64,000 bases of DNA, taken from NCBI GenBank assembly GCA_945868505.1, contig CAMBLO010000003.1, positions 1 through 64,000 of the forward strand. The letters are read 5' to 3'. Numbering within the stretch: the first letter of the stretch is position 1; each line of letters begins with the position of its first letter. Positions 42,257 to 50,258 of this stretch are shown piece after piece. The notes under the pieces are model-generated. The model worked only from the letters and a program-made list of their open reading frames with translations, made no database searches and was not told the origin of the DNA. This DNA is from an uncultured Clostridia bacterium (GTDB lineage: Bacteria > Bacillota > Clostridia > Lachnospirales > Anaerotignaceae). A program made the position numbers and the translations under genes.

Positions 42257-43170
42257 ATTCCGAATTCCAGTCCCTTGGGAAGGATGAAACGGAATGCCCG
42301 AGGCACCATTTCTGCCTTCAGATATGTAAATTGGGAAATCTCCCCGTCGATACTGATATTCGTCGGCTGGGAAACCGCCAACTCCAATTTGCTGCACTTT
42401 TCATAAATGACTTTTTCCTGCCCCACCTTCGTATCCAGATAGGTACCCGCTTTATACTTAGGCAGAAGACGGACAAATTTTCTTTTGGAAATCATATTGA
42501 CAATGCCCACATCCATCCTGCCATCATCCAGTGCCGCCTGAGGAGAGGAGCAAAATCCGCCTCCACAGAAACTGCCGTTGGCAATAGTACAAAGGAGGAA
42601 TTTCCCCGTCATCGTGGTGCCGTCTGACCAGCGAAAAGCCATACGGCTTCCCATAGGCTTTGCAAGCATGGTGGCAATCCCCATCAGATATGCCACAGGG
42701 CCGCTGATAAGGGGCTTTTTCTTCCATTCCGCCGCCTGTGCCACCACCTCGCAGTCAAAACCGATATTAGCCATATTCACCACATATCTGCCATTGATAT
42801 CGATAACATCACAGGGTATACTCTCTCCCTCCACCTGAGAAAGAATATCCATAAAATCATTTTTTCTGCCGAAATTACGGATAAAATCATTGCCTGTCCC
42901 CAAAGGGATCAGCCCGATCTCTGTCTGAGGAAAGCCCTTGGCACCGTTGACCGCCTCATGGAAGCTGCCGTCTCCGCCGCAGACATAGAACCGCACCGCT
43001 GTTCCCGCCTGACAGCATTCTCTGACGAAGCATTCTGCTTCACCCGCAGCCTTCGTCGTATAGATACGATATGGGTATCCCGTTCCTTCCAATGCGGATT
43101 CGATGGCAGGAATGAGCTTCTTTGCCTTACCCTGCCCCGCAGAGGGATTTATGATAAAAATATGTTCCAT
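42253..43170 (-). CDS. Diacylglycerol/lipid kinase family protein
   Basis: About 305 residues. The DAGK catalytic domain shows IINPSAGQGKAKKLIPAIE near the start, VCGGDGSFHEAVNG near 62 and IPLGTGNDFIRNFG near 85. It phosphorylates a lipid, probably diacylglycerol, like DgkB/YegS proteins, feeding phosphatidate back to membrane synthesis. The ATG at 43170 has GGGGAG seven bases upstream. Next gene upstream is spoVT, with a terminator between them. Confidence 0.92.
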   Translation of the reverse strand: MEHIFIINPSAGQGKAKKLIPAIESALEGTGYPYRIYTTKAAGEAECFVRECCQAGTAVRFYVCGGDGSFHEAVNGAKGFPQTEIGLIPLGTGNDFIRNFGRKNDFMDILSQVEGESIPCDVIDINGRYVVNMANIGFDCEVVAQAAEWKKKPLISGPVAYLMGIATMLAKPMGSRMAFRWSDGTTMTGKFLLCTIANGSFCGGGFCSSPQAALDDGRMDVGIVNMISKRKFVRLLPKYKAGTYLDTKVGQEKVIYEKCSKLELAVSQPTNISIDGEISQFTYLKAEMVPRAFRFILPKGLEFGI

Positions 43171-43232
43171 TCTATTTCTCCCCGAATCTGTCTTTTTCAA
43201 ACTTTCTACAGGATACCACAATTTTCGACAGA

Positions 43233-43266
43233 AGAAAAGCCTTTGAAATTTAGAATCTCAAAGGCT
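43233..43266 (-). terminator. Terminator of spoVT
   Basis: A GCCTTTGA/TtCAAAGGC-type hairpin with an A/T-rich loop, followed by TTTTC. Confidence 0.75.
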
Positions 43267-43299
43267 CCTTCTGCCGCTCTACGGGTGGTTTGTCCCATA

Positions 43300-43845
43300 T
43301 CACTGTTCCATTTGCTTGCCCAAAAAGCCTGCCGCCGTCTGGGCCAGCTTCCCTTCCACTTCACCCATCTTCTGATCCTTGGAAAGGAAAATGATAGCCC
43401 CCATGGCATCCCCTTCGGCAATGATGGGGACGATCAGCTGATGGTTATAGCTTTCCGTGGAATCATCCTCTAAAACGGGGACAAAATTGGAATCGTTCCG
43501 TTCTGCGATCAAAGCCGTCCGCTTATTGATGCAGTTTTCCATTTCAGGGCTGATGTGCTTTTCAAAAAATTCCTTCTTTCCGCCGCCGGAAACAGCGATA
43601 ATCTGATCTTTGTCCACAATGCAGGTGATATGTCCTGCTGTCTGGGCCAAAGATTCTGCATATTCCTTTGCAAATGCCCCCAATTCCCCGATGGGAGAAT
43701 ATTTTTTCAGGATGATCTCCCCTTCTCTGTCGGTGAAGATTTCCAGAGGGTCACCTTCTCTGATGCGGAGCGTTCTTCTGATTTCTTTTGGGATGACCAC
43801 ACGCCCAAGGTCGTCTATTCTTCTGACAATGCCTGTTGCCTTCAT
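43300..43845 (-). CDS. spoVT: Stage V sporulation protein T
   Basis: A 181-residue regulator. The N-terminal AbrB-like swapped-hairpin domain (MKATGIVRRIDDLGRVVIPK, to about residue 52) is followed by a GAF domain. SpoVT modulates forespore genes that depend on sigma G. GGAGG precedes the ATG, and a sigma-G-type promoter lies at 43879-43907. It is strong evidence that the organism forms endospores. Confidence 0.96.
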   Translation of the reverse strand: MKATGIVRRIDDLGRVVIPKEIRRTLRIREGDPLEIFTDREGEIILKKYSPIGELGAFAKEYAESLAQTAGHITCIVDKDQIIAVSGGGKKEFFEKHISPEMENCINKRTALIAERNDSNFVPVLEDDSTESYNHQLIVPIIAEGDAMGAIIFLSKDQKMGEVEGKLAQTAAGFLGKQMEQ

Positions 43846-43878
43846 TGTATATTCCTCCTGCCAAATTTATTGTAAATG

Positions 43879-43907
43879 TAGTATTTGCAGGAAGATTTGA
43901 AATATAC
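43879..43907 (-). promoter_or_regulatory. Sigma-G-type promoter of spoVT
   Basis: GTATA (43903-43907), 17 bases, AATACTA (43879-43885). These fit the sigma G consensus (gHATR and CATWHTA) with one mismatch, and Bacillus spoVT is also transcribed by sigma G. Confidence 0.55.
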
Positions 43908-43961
43908 ACCGCCCTTTCCCATGTGAAAATCTGGCAGTTTTAAAAAAGCGGAAGAAAACAT

Positions 43962-43992
43962 AAAAAATCCCGAACCTTTCGTTCAGGATTTT
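43962..43992 (-). terminator. Terminator of the degV gene
   Basis: An AATCCtGAAC/GTTCgGGATT hairpin followed by TTTT. Confidence 0.8.
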
Positions 43993-44000
43993 GTTTTTTC

Positions 44001-44882
44001 TTATCGTTCTGCACCCCAGAAGAACAATGCCACTGTGCCGGGACCTGTGTGGCTGCCAATGGTTGTGCCAATATCATTGATATGTACTTTTCCCTCCAAG
44101 TTGGGGAATCGGCTCTCTACCAGTTTTGCCACGGCTTCCGCATCTTCCCTGCAGGCAGAATGGGACATATAGCATTTGCCGTGATATGCCGTGCCGTCCT
44201 CCGCCAATTCTTCCATCTTTTTGACGATAGCTTCGATGACCTTCTTTTTGGTTCTAACTTTCTGGCGAGGAATCAGCTTGCCTTCCCCGTCCACATGGAG
44301 CAGCGGGCAGATATTCAGCATCGTCCCCACAAAGCCGGCTGTTTTTGTGATTCTGCCGCCTTTGATATAGAAAGTCAGATCTGTAGAGAAAAACCAGTGC
44401 TGCAGCTTCCGCTTATTGGCTTCTGCCCATTCATACACTTCATCGATGGACTTGCCTGCATCCCGCAGGTCTGCCAGCCCATCCATCAGCAAGCCATAGC
44501 CGGAAGAAGCCGCCAGAGAATCTACGATATAAATCTTTCTGTCGGGATATTTTTCCTGCAGCATATCCTTTGCCAGATTTGCAGAATTGAGCGTGCCGGA
44601 AATGCCGGAGGAAAGGGTCACATGGAGGATATCCTTTCCCTGCTGCAAAAAGCCTTCAAAGTATTCTTCAAATTCCGCCGCATTGATCTGAGATGTTTTG
44701 GTTTCTGCGCCGTTTGCCATTGCCTGATAAAAAGCATCCAAAGACATGGTTTCCCCCAAGTCATCCCGATAGGGTTTCCCGTCCAGTTCGTAATGAAAAC
44801 AGATGTACGCAATGTTTCTATTGATAAAGTGTTCCTTGGGTAAATCTGCTGTGGAACAACAGCTAAGAACAAAATTTTCCAT
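44001..44882 (-). CDS. DegV family fatty-acid-binding protein
   Basis: A 293-residue protein of the DegV family, with TADLPKEHFINRNIAYICFH at the start, the lipid-contact segment TLSSGISGTLNSANLAKDML near residue 87, and IGTTIGSHTGPGTVALFFWG at the end. DegV (FakB-like) proteins hold a fatty acid for FakA-type kinases, which are not in the window. It is a single gene with a strong promoter at 44939-44967. Confidence 0.93.
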   Translation of the reverse strand: MENFVLSCCSTADLPKEHFINRNIAYICFHYELDGKPYRDDLGETMSLDAFYQAMANGAETKTSQINAAEFEEYFEGFLQQGKDILHVTLSSGISGTLNSANLAKDMLQEKYPDRKIYIVDSLAASSGYGLLMDGLADLRDAGKSIDEVYEWAEANKRKLQHWFFSTDLTFYIKGGRITKTAGFVGTMLNICPLLHVDGEGKLIPRQKVRTKKKVIEAIVKKMEELAEDGTAYHGKCYMSHSACREDAEAVAKLVESRFPNLEGKVHINDIGTTIGSHTGPGTVALFFWGAER

Positions 44883-44938
44883 ACGATTCCTCCTAAAGCC
44901 TCATACAGTTTTTTGCATAAGGCGGTTTCCATTACCAC

Positions 44939-44967
44939 ATTATAGAGTGCCAAAAGTAAATTGTAAA
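44939..44967 (-). promoter_or_regulatory. Promoter of the degV gene
   Basis: TTTACA (44962-44967), 17 bases, TATAAT (44939-44944). Confidence 0.8.
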
Positions 44968-45030
44968 TAGAATTTTATGTAAATTTTCTGCCAAAAAAAC
45001 ACCCTGACCTATCCTTGGAAGGCAACATAA

Positions 45031-45068
45031 AAAGGGATAAATCCTATATTTCAAGGATATATCCCTTT
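45031..45068 (-). terminator. Terminator of der-plsY-gpsA
   Basis: A 14-position AAAAGGGATAtATCCT/GGATttATCCCTTTT hairpin (one internal mismatch) with a T-rich end, 15 bases beyond gpsA. Confidence 0.75.
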
Positions 45069-45082
45069 TCTTCTTTGCGAAA

Positions 45083-46072
45083 TCATTCCGCCTTATAATC
45101 TCTTGTCATCAGTTCCAGAACTGCATCTTCCACATTTTTATCTGCGAAAAGCACTTCACTGATGATCTCTGTGATCGGCATGGAAACGTCATATTTTTCC
45201 GCCAGCTGACATGCCGCCTGTACGGTATTCACGCCTTCCACCACCATTTTTACCTCATCCAGTGTTTCCTGCAGGCTCTTACCCTGCCCCAACAGGATAC
45301 CGGCTCTGCGGTTTCTGGAATGCATACTGGTACAGGTTACGATCAGGTCGCCGATGCCGGAAAGGCCTGCAAAGGTATCTGCCTTGCCGCCCATGGCCAT
45401 TCCCAGACGCTTCATCTCCGCCATGCCTCTTGTCATCAGGGCAGCTTTGGTATTATCCCCAAAGCCCAGACCATCAGACATCCCGGCTGCCAGTGCCATA
45501 ACATTTTTCAAAGCTGCGCCGATTTCTACACCGATCATATCCGTATTGGTATACAGACGGAAACGGGGATTGGCAAATTCCTGCTGCACCAGCTTTGCCG
45601 CTGCTTCGTTTTCGCAGGCAATCAGGCAGGCCGTAGGCACTTTTCTTGCCACTTCTTCCGCATGGCTGGGGCCGGAAAGGACGCAGACCTCGCACTGGGG
45701 CGCTTCTCTCTGGATAACCTCAGAAAGACGCAGCAGGGTGCCGGGCTCCAAGCCCTTTGCCACGTTTACCAAAATCTGCCATGTTTTCAGATAAGGGGCA
45801 AAATCCCTTACGGTATCGCCCACGGCACGGGAAGGCACCGCCAGAATGATGATTTCCGAACCATCCACCGCCGCCTTATGGTCTGTGGTTGCCTGAATGC
45901 TTTCAGGAATCGCCACGCCGGGCAGATATTTTTTATTTGTTCTTTCCTGCAGCAGTTCATCCACTGCATCCTGTCTTCTGGACCAGATCACGACTTCGTG
46001 TCCATTTTCCGCCAGCATCACTGCAAGGGCTGTGCCCCAGCTGCCGGAACCAATGACCGTTACTTTCTTCAT
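45083..46072 (-). CDS. gpsA: Glycerol-3-phosphate dehydrogenase [NAD(P)+]
   Basis: A 329-residue enzyme that reduces dihydroxyacetone phosphate to sn-glycerol-3-phosphate for phospholipid synthesis. The Rossmann motif GSGSWGTALAVMLAENG is at residues 8-24, and the catalytic lysine lies in ALKNVMALAAGMSDGLGFG near 189. It follows plsY, which uses its product, so the der-plsY-gpsA operon links lipid precursor steps. Length is normal. Confidence 0.97.
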   Translation of the reverse strand: MKKVTVIGSGSWGTALAVMLAENGHEVVIWSRRQDAVDELLQERTNKKYLPGVAIPESIQATTDHKAAVDGSEIIILAVPSRAVGDTVRDFAPYLKTWQILVNVAKGLEPGTLLRLSEVIQREAPQCEVCVLSGPSHAEEVARKVPTACLIACENEAAAKLVQQEFANPRFRLYTNTDMIGVEIGAALKNVMALAAGMSDGLGFGDNTKAALMTRGMAEMKRLGMAMGGKADTFAGLSGIGDLIVTCTSMHSRNRRAGILLGQGKSLQETLDEVKMVVEGVNTVQAACQLAEKYDVSMPITEIISEVLFADKNVEDAVLELMTRDYKAE

Positions 46073-46089
46073 ATCTATGACCCCCAGTC

Positions 46090-46698
46090 TTACTTCTTCT
46101 TGGAACCAAATTTATTTTCTGTACCGTTCAAAAGCTTTTTGATATTCGTTCTGTGCCGCCAGAAGGCCAGCGCACTGACACAGGCTGTCACCAAAACGAT
46201 TTCCTGTTCATAGCCTAGCAGATAGCAGCTAATGGGCAGGGTCAGTGCAAACAGCAGAGAACCCACGGAAACATAGCCTGTGGCAAAGGCCATGCCAAAG
46301 CCGATAACGGCATTGGGAATCGCCAAACGGATATCTGTGGTAAAGGCCAATGCCGCTGTCATGCCAATCATGACAGCGATCCCCTTACCGCCTTTGAAAT
46401 GCAGGTAGAAGGGATAGTTGTGACCCAAAACAGCGCCCACGCTGCCGAACAGGCCGGCGATGGTAGCATGATCTTTAAAAATTGCACGGCAGATCAGGAA
46501 GGCTATAACGGATTTCAGAATATCTCCGATGAATACCAAAGCCCCCGCCTTTTTGCCCAAAACACGAAGAGCATTGGTGGTACCCAGATTGCCGCTGCCA
46601 TGCTGGCGCAGGTCTACCCTCCAGAGCTTCCCCACCACATAGGCTGTTTCGATACAGCCGATGCAGTAGCCGATACATAAACAAATCAATCGAAACAT
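46090..46698 (-). CDS. plsY: Glycerol-3-phosphate acyltransferase PlsY
   Basis: A 202-residue membrane enzyme with about five helices that transfers an acyl group from acyl phosphate to glycerol-3-phosphate. Family motifs are GSGNLGTTNALRVLG near residue 35, LGHNYPFYLHFKGGKGIA near 90 and ATGYVSVGSL near 140. It starts two bases upstream of the der stop in a tight operon and precedes gpsA, its substrate supplier. Confidence 0.96.
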   Translation of the reverse strand: MFRLICLCIGYCIGCIETAYVVGKLWRVDLRQHGSGNLGTTNALRVLGKKAGALVFIGDILKSVIAFLICRAIFKDHATIAGLFGSVGAVLGHNYPFYLHFKGGKGIAVMIGMTAALAFTTDIRLAIPNAVIGFGMAFATGYVSVGSLLFALTLPISCYLLGYEQEIVLVTACVSALAFWRHRTNIKKLLNGTENKFGSKKK

Positions 46699-46699
46699 A

Positions 46700-48025
46700 T
46701 CAATCTTTTTCCCCTTTTTCTCTTACAATGAAATGAATCGGTGTACCTACAAAGCCAAAGGCTTCCCGCAGCTGGTTTTCAATATATCTGCGGTAAGAGA
46801 AGTGGAACAGCTCCCTTTCGTTTACGAAAATAACGAAAGTAGGGGGTTTTACGGACACCTGTGTCATATAGTACAGTCTCAGCTGGCGGCCCTTATCCGC
46901 GGGAGGCTGCTGCATGGCTGTGGCTTCAATCAGCACTTCATTCAGGACACCTGTGCTGATGCGCAGGGCATGGTTCTGGTGTACGGTCTGGATCATTTCC
47001 AGCATACGGTTGATGCGCTGCCCTGTCATAGCGGAAATAAATACACGGGGTGCATAATCCATATATTTCAGTTCCATGCCGATATCCTTCAGATATTGGT
47101 TCATGGTCTTGTCGTTCTTTTCGATGGAATCCCATTTATTCACGGCAATGATAGCCGCTTTGCCTCTTTCATGGGCAATACCTGCAATCTTTGTATCCTG
47201 ATCGGTGATGCCTTCGTTGGCATCAATCACCAGAATGGCAACGTCACAGCGTTCCACCGCCGCAACGGCACGGATGATACTGAAACGCTCGATTTCTTCT
47301 TTGATTTTGCTTTTGCGGCGCATACCTGCCGTATCAATGAATACATATTTCTGTCCGTCGATTTCGATAGGTGTATCCACGGCATCTCTTGTGGTGCCGG
47401 CGATATTGCTGACAATCAGTCTGTCCTCGCCCAAAATCTTATTGATGAGGGAGGATTTCCCAACATTGGGCTTGCCGATGATGGCAACCTTGATGGCATC
47501 GTCCTCTTCCTCGGAAGCGTCTTTATCAGGGAAATAGGAAATCACCTGATCCAGCATATCCCCCAGACCCAAAGCCTGCCCAGCGGAAACGGGCAGAGGA
47601 TCGCCGATACCCAGTTCATAAAATTCATAAATCGCCAAGGTATCCCGCTTTACGCTGTCCACCTTATTGACACACAGCACCACGGGCTTCTTTGTGCGGC
47701 GCAGCATATTTGCCACCTTTACATCGTCGTCAGTTACCCCTGTTTTTACGTCTGTAACGAACAGGATAACATCCGCCGTTTCAATGGCAATCTGTGCCTG
47801 CTGTACGATCTGCTTCTGGATGACTTCTTCGGAACCGATTTCCATACCACCGGTATCGATCAATGTAAATTTGCGGTCCAGCCATTCCACATCGGCATAG
47901 ATACGGTCACGGGTTACCCCGGGGGTATCCTGCACGATGGAGATTCTTTCCCCCGCCAGTCTGTTGAACAGAGTGGATTTCCCAACATTGGGGCGGCCTA
48001 CCACAGCTACGATAGGTTTGCTCAT
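46700..48025 (-). CDS. der: Ribosome biogenesis GTPase Der (EngA)
   Basis: A 441-residue protein with two tandem GTPase domains and a KH domain. G1 motifs are GRPNVGKSTLFNRL (near 9) and GKPNVGKSSLINKI (near 183); G3 motifs are DTGGM and DTAGMRRK; G4 motifs NKVD and NKWD are present. It assists 50S assembly. GGAGG precedes the ATG. First gene of the operon, with its promoter at 48109-48138. Confidence 0.97.
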   Translation of the reverse strand: MSKPIVAVVGRPNVGKSTLFNRLAGERISIVQDTPGVTRDRIYADVEWLDRKFTLIDTGGMEIGSEEVIQKQIVQQAQIAIETADVILFVTDVKTGVTDDDVKVANMLRRTKKPVVLCVNKVDSVKRDTLAIYEFYELGIGDPLPVSAGQALGLGDMLDQVISYFPDKDASEEEDDAIKVAIIGKPNVGKSSLINKILGEDRLIVSNIAGTTRDAVDTPIEIDGQKYVFIDTAGMRRKSKIKEEIERFSIIRAVAAVERCDVAILVIDANEGITDQDTKIAGIAHERGKAAIIAVNKWDSIEKNDKTMNQYLKDIGMELKYMDYAPRVFISAMTGQRINRMLEMIQTVHQNHALRISTGVLNEVLIEATAMQQPPADKGRQLRLYYMTQVSVKPPTFVIFVNERELFHFSYRRYIENQLREAFGFVGTPIHFIVREKGEKD

Positions 48026-48108
48026 AGTTTTATACCTCCAACCTGCTTTGCAGTTATTTTTGCTTTCTTTTACAGATGGGCAGAAAAGCCCAATTTTCCA
48101 TTCTGTTT

Positions 48109-48138
48109 AGTATACCACAAAAAGAAAGGAAGTGCCAA
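48109..48138 (-). promoter_or_regulatory. Promoter of der-plsY-gpsA
   Basis: TTGGCA (48133-48138), 18 bases, TATACT (48109-48114). The -35 box lies inside the pgeF terminator. Confidence 0.6.
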
Positions 48139-48155
48139 GAATTTTTGCACTTCCC
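48128..48155 (-). terminator. Terminator of pgeF
   Basis: A GGAAGTGC/GCACTTCC hairpin with a ten-base loop, followed by TTTCTTTTT. Confidence 0.8.
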
Positions 48156-48165
48156 TTGATTTTCA

Positions 48166-48972
48166 TTATACCAATTCCATAATACCAGCCATCACGCCTC
48201 TTTTTTCCCCCATGCCTCTATGGGAATAAAATCTTACCTGATCGCATTTGGTACAAAGACCGCTGATTTCAATATCCTTCACACCCATTTCCACCAGCAA
48301 TCTGCGGTTGCACTCCCACAAATCCATTTTATATTTTCCTTCTTCGGAAGGGTCATCAAAAATAATATCATCCGCCCATGCAATGTTCTCTTTGAATAAG
48401 TTTACCACAGGGGCATCCACTTGAAAACAGCATTTGCCAATGGAAGGGCCGATGGCGGCAGTCACATCGGCGGGGTCTGTGCCAAAGGCATCCATCATCG
48501 CCTGCAAGGTCTTTTCCGCCATGCGTTTTCCTGTGCCCATCCAGCCGCAATGAGCCACACCGATGGCTTTGTTTTTCTTATCCAGCAGGAACACAGGCAC
48601 ACAATCCGCCCCAAAAATCACCAAAGGGATATTTTTTTCGTTGGTGATGAGACCATCTACATCTGTATAGCCTCTGTCCGTCCAAACGCCCTTGCCCTTA
48701 TCTGCCGCCGTCACCCGACGCACATTGGTGGTGTGGGTCTGCTGGGATGTTACATAATTATCCACCGTAAATCCAACGGCATCGGCGAGGATACGATAAT
48801 TTTCCCACACAGCATCCTTTTCTTCCCCGCGGGACAAGCCCATGTTCATGGTGGCCCAATGCTCCGTGCTGACGCCGCCGTGGCGGGTGGTGAAGCAATG
48901 GCGCACCATACCCGTTTCCGTCAGGTTGTCAAAGGTAATATATTCTAATTTATCTTTTTTCTCGATTTTCAT
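48166..48972 (-). CDS. pgeF: Peptidoglycan editing factor PgeF (YfiH, laccase domain)
   Basis: A 268-residue protein. The zinc site motifs HCFTTRHGGVS near residue 26, GADCVPVFLLD near 123 and AHCGWMGTGKRMAEK near 140 are typical, with a second cysteine pair near the end (CTKCDQVRFYSHR). Family enzymes remove mis-incorporated L-Ser from muropeptide precursors or act on purine nucleosides. AAGGAG precedes the ATG. It follows rnhB by ten bases. Confidence 0.92.
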   Translation of the reverse strand: MKIEKKDKLEYITFDNLTETGMVRHCFTTRHGGVSTEHWATMNMGLSRGEEKDAVWENYRILADAVGFTVDNYVTSQQTHTTNVRRVTAADKGKGVWTDRGYTDVDGLITNEKNIPLVIFGADCVPVFLLDKKNKAIGVAHCGWMGTGKRMAEKTLQAMMDAFGTDPADVTAAIGPSIGKCCFQVDAPVVNLFKENIAWADDIIFDDPSEEGKYKMDLWECNRRLLVEMGVKDIEISGLCTKCDQVRFYSHRGMGEKRGVMAGIMELV

Positions 48973-48982
48973 ACTGTTCTCC

Positions 48983-50119
48983 TTATTTTATCTGAAAGGC
49001 ATCCTCCGTATAACGGAAATAGGTCTTGTTTTCGTTGGTCAGCACCTCCGCCACATCGAAGCGGAAATCATAACCCATCTCTTCCAAACAATTTTGCGCC
49101 ATATAAGCCTTTGCCGCCCGAATGATGTTCTGCTGTTTCCAGTGGTTCACCGCCTCGGCAGGGCTGCCCATAGCTTCATTTTTTCTGTATTTCACTTCCG
49201 TAAAAACGATATAACCGTCCTTTTTGGCGATAATATCAATCTCGCCCTTTAAGGCATGGAAATTTCGCTCCAAAATCTCATAGCCCATCTTTTCCATCTG
49301 CTTTGCCGCCAAAGCTTCGCCCCGATTCCCCTTATCAGTGGTGGTATCCCCATCCTGAGGCAGGAAATTTTTGACGAAAGTTTTGCGATGGATAGGAGTG
49401 ATGCCCAGTTTTTTGATGCCCTCGATATGCTCCGCCGAGCCATAGCCCTTGTTTGCCCCGAAGCCATAGCCGGGGTAAACCTCCTCAAAAGCCTCCATCA
49501 GACGGTCACGGTAGACCTTAGCAACGATGCTTGCCGCACCGATGGACATACTCTTGGCATCCCCCTTGATGATGCCCCGCTGGGGTGTGGAGATTCTGGG
49601 AATCGTCACCGCATCGGCAAGGATATAGTCAGCCTTGGGAGAAAGCTGCGAAAGAGCCTCCCGCATGGCTTCATAGGTGGCCTGCAAAATATTGATTTCA
49701 TCAATCCGCTCATTGGAAACGATACCGATACCATAGGAAACGGCTTTTTCCAAAATGATATCATAGAGTTCTTCTCTCTTTTTTGCGGAAAGCTTTTTGG
49801 AATCATTGACCCCTTCAATCTTGCATTCCTTGGGCAGGATGACCGCTGCCGCCACCACAGGCCCCGCCAGTGGGCCTCTGCCCACCTCATCAATGCCGGC
49901 AACCAGTTCATAGCCCGCCTCCCAACAGCCTCTTTCGTAGGTCAGAATTTCTTCCAAGCGTTCCAATTCCTGCAAATGCTTGTCATATTTTTTCCGAAAA
50001 GAGGTCAGCAGATTCCGGACACCCTTTCGGCTGTCTGCTTCAAATTGTTTGATCTGCTCCGGCAATGCTTCCATGGGGCAGCTTCCTAAAATTTCTTTGA
50101 TTTCGCTAATCGACTGCAT
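48983..50119 (-). CDS. rnhB: Ribonuclease HII fused to YraN (UPF0102) domain
   Basis: About 378 residues. Residues about 65-255 form RNase HII, which removes ribonucleotides from DNA: GIDEVGRGPLAGPV near 75, DADAVTIPR-type segment and KGDAKSMSIGAASIVAKV. From about 262 a YraN domain begins (KGNRGEALAAKQ), with GEIDIIAKKDGYIVFTEVKY as a PD-(D/E)XK-like nuclease core. These are usually two adjacent genes. There is no stop or site between them here. The ATG at 50119 has GGGAG three bases upstream; another ATG is seven codons earlier. Confidence 0.9.
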   Translation of the reverse strand: MQSISEIKEILGSCPMEALPEQIKQFEADSRKGVRNLLTSFRKKYDKHLQELERLEEILTYERGCWEAGYELVAGIDEVGRGPLAGPVVAAAVILPKECKIEGVNDSKKLSAKKREELYDIILEKAVSYGIGIVSNERIDEINILQATYEAMREALSQLSPKADYILADAVTIPRISTPQRGIIKGDAKSMSIGAASIVAKVYRDRLMEAFEEVYPGYGFGANKGYGSAEHIEGIKKLGITPIHRKTFVKNFLPQDGDTTTDKGNRGEALAAKQMEKMGYEILERNFHALKGEIDIIAKKDGYIVFTEVKYRKNEAMGSPAEAVNHWKQQNIIRAAKAYMAQNCLEEMGYDFRFDVAEVLTNENKTYFRYTEDAFQIK

Positions 50120-50193
50120 ATTCTCCCTCTTTTCTATCATTCGTCCCCCGTATCATACTATATTTTTCTCTTTCTTGCAACGAAAGCGTAGGA

Positions 50194-50243
50194 CATACAA
50201 TTTTCTGCTTGCAATCAAAAGCACACAATTTTAAAATTGTATG
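50194..50243. promoter_or_regulatory. MocR-type operator with extra half site
   Basis: CACACAATTTTAAAATTGTATG (50222-50243) is a near-perfect 22-bp palindrome just before the mocR site. A degenerate half copy, CATACAATTTTC, lies at 50194-50205. A near-identical palindrome precedes phzF at 51655-51676. Confidence 0.7.
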
Positions 50244-50258
50244 AAAGGAGGAATAGTT

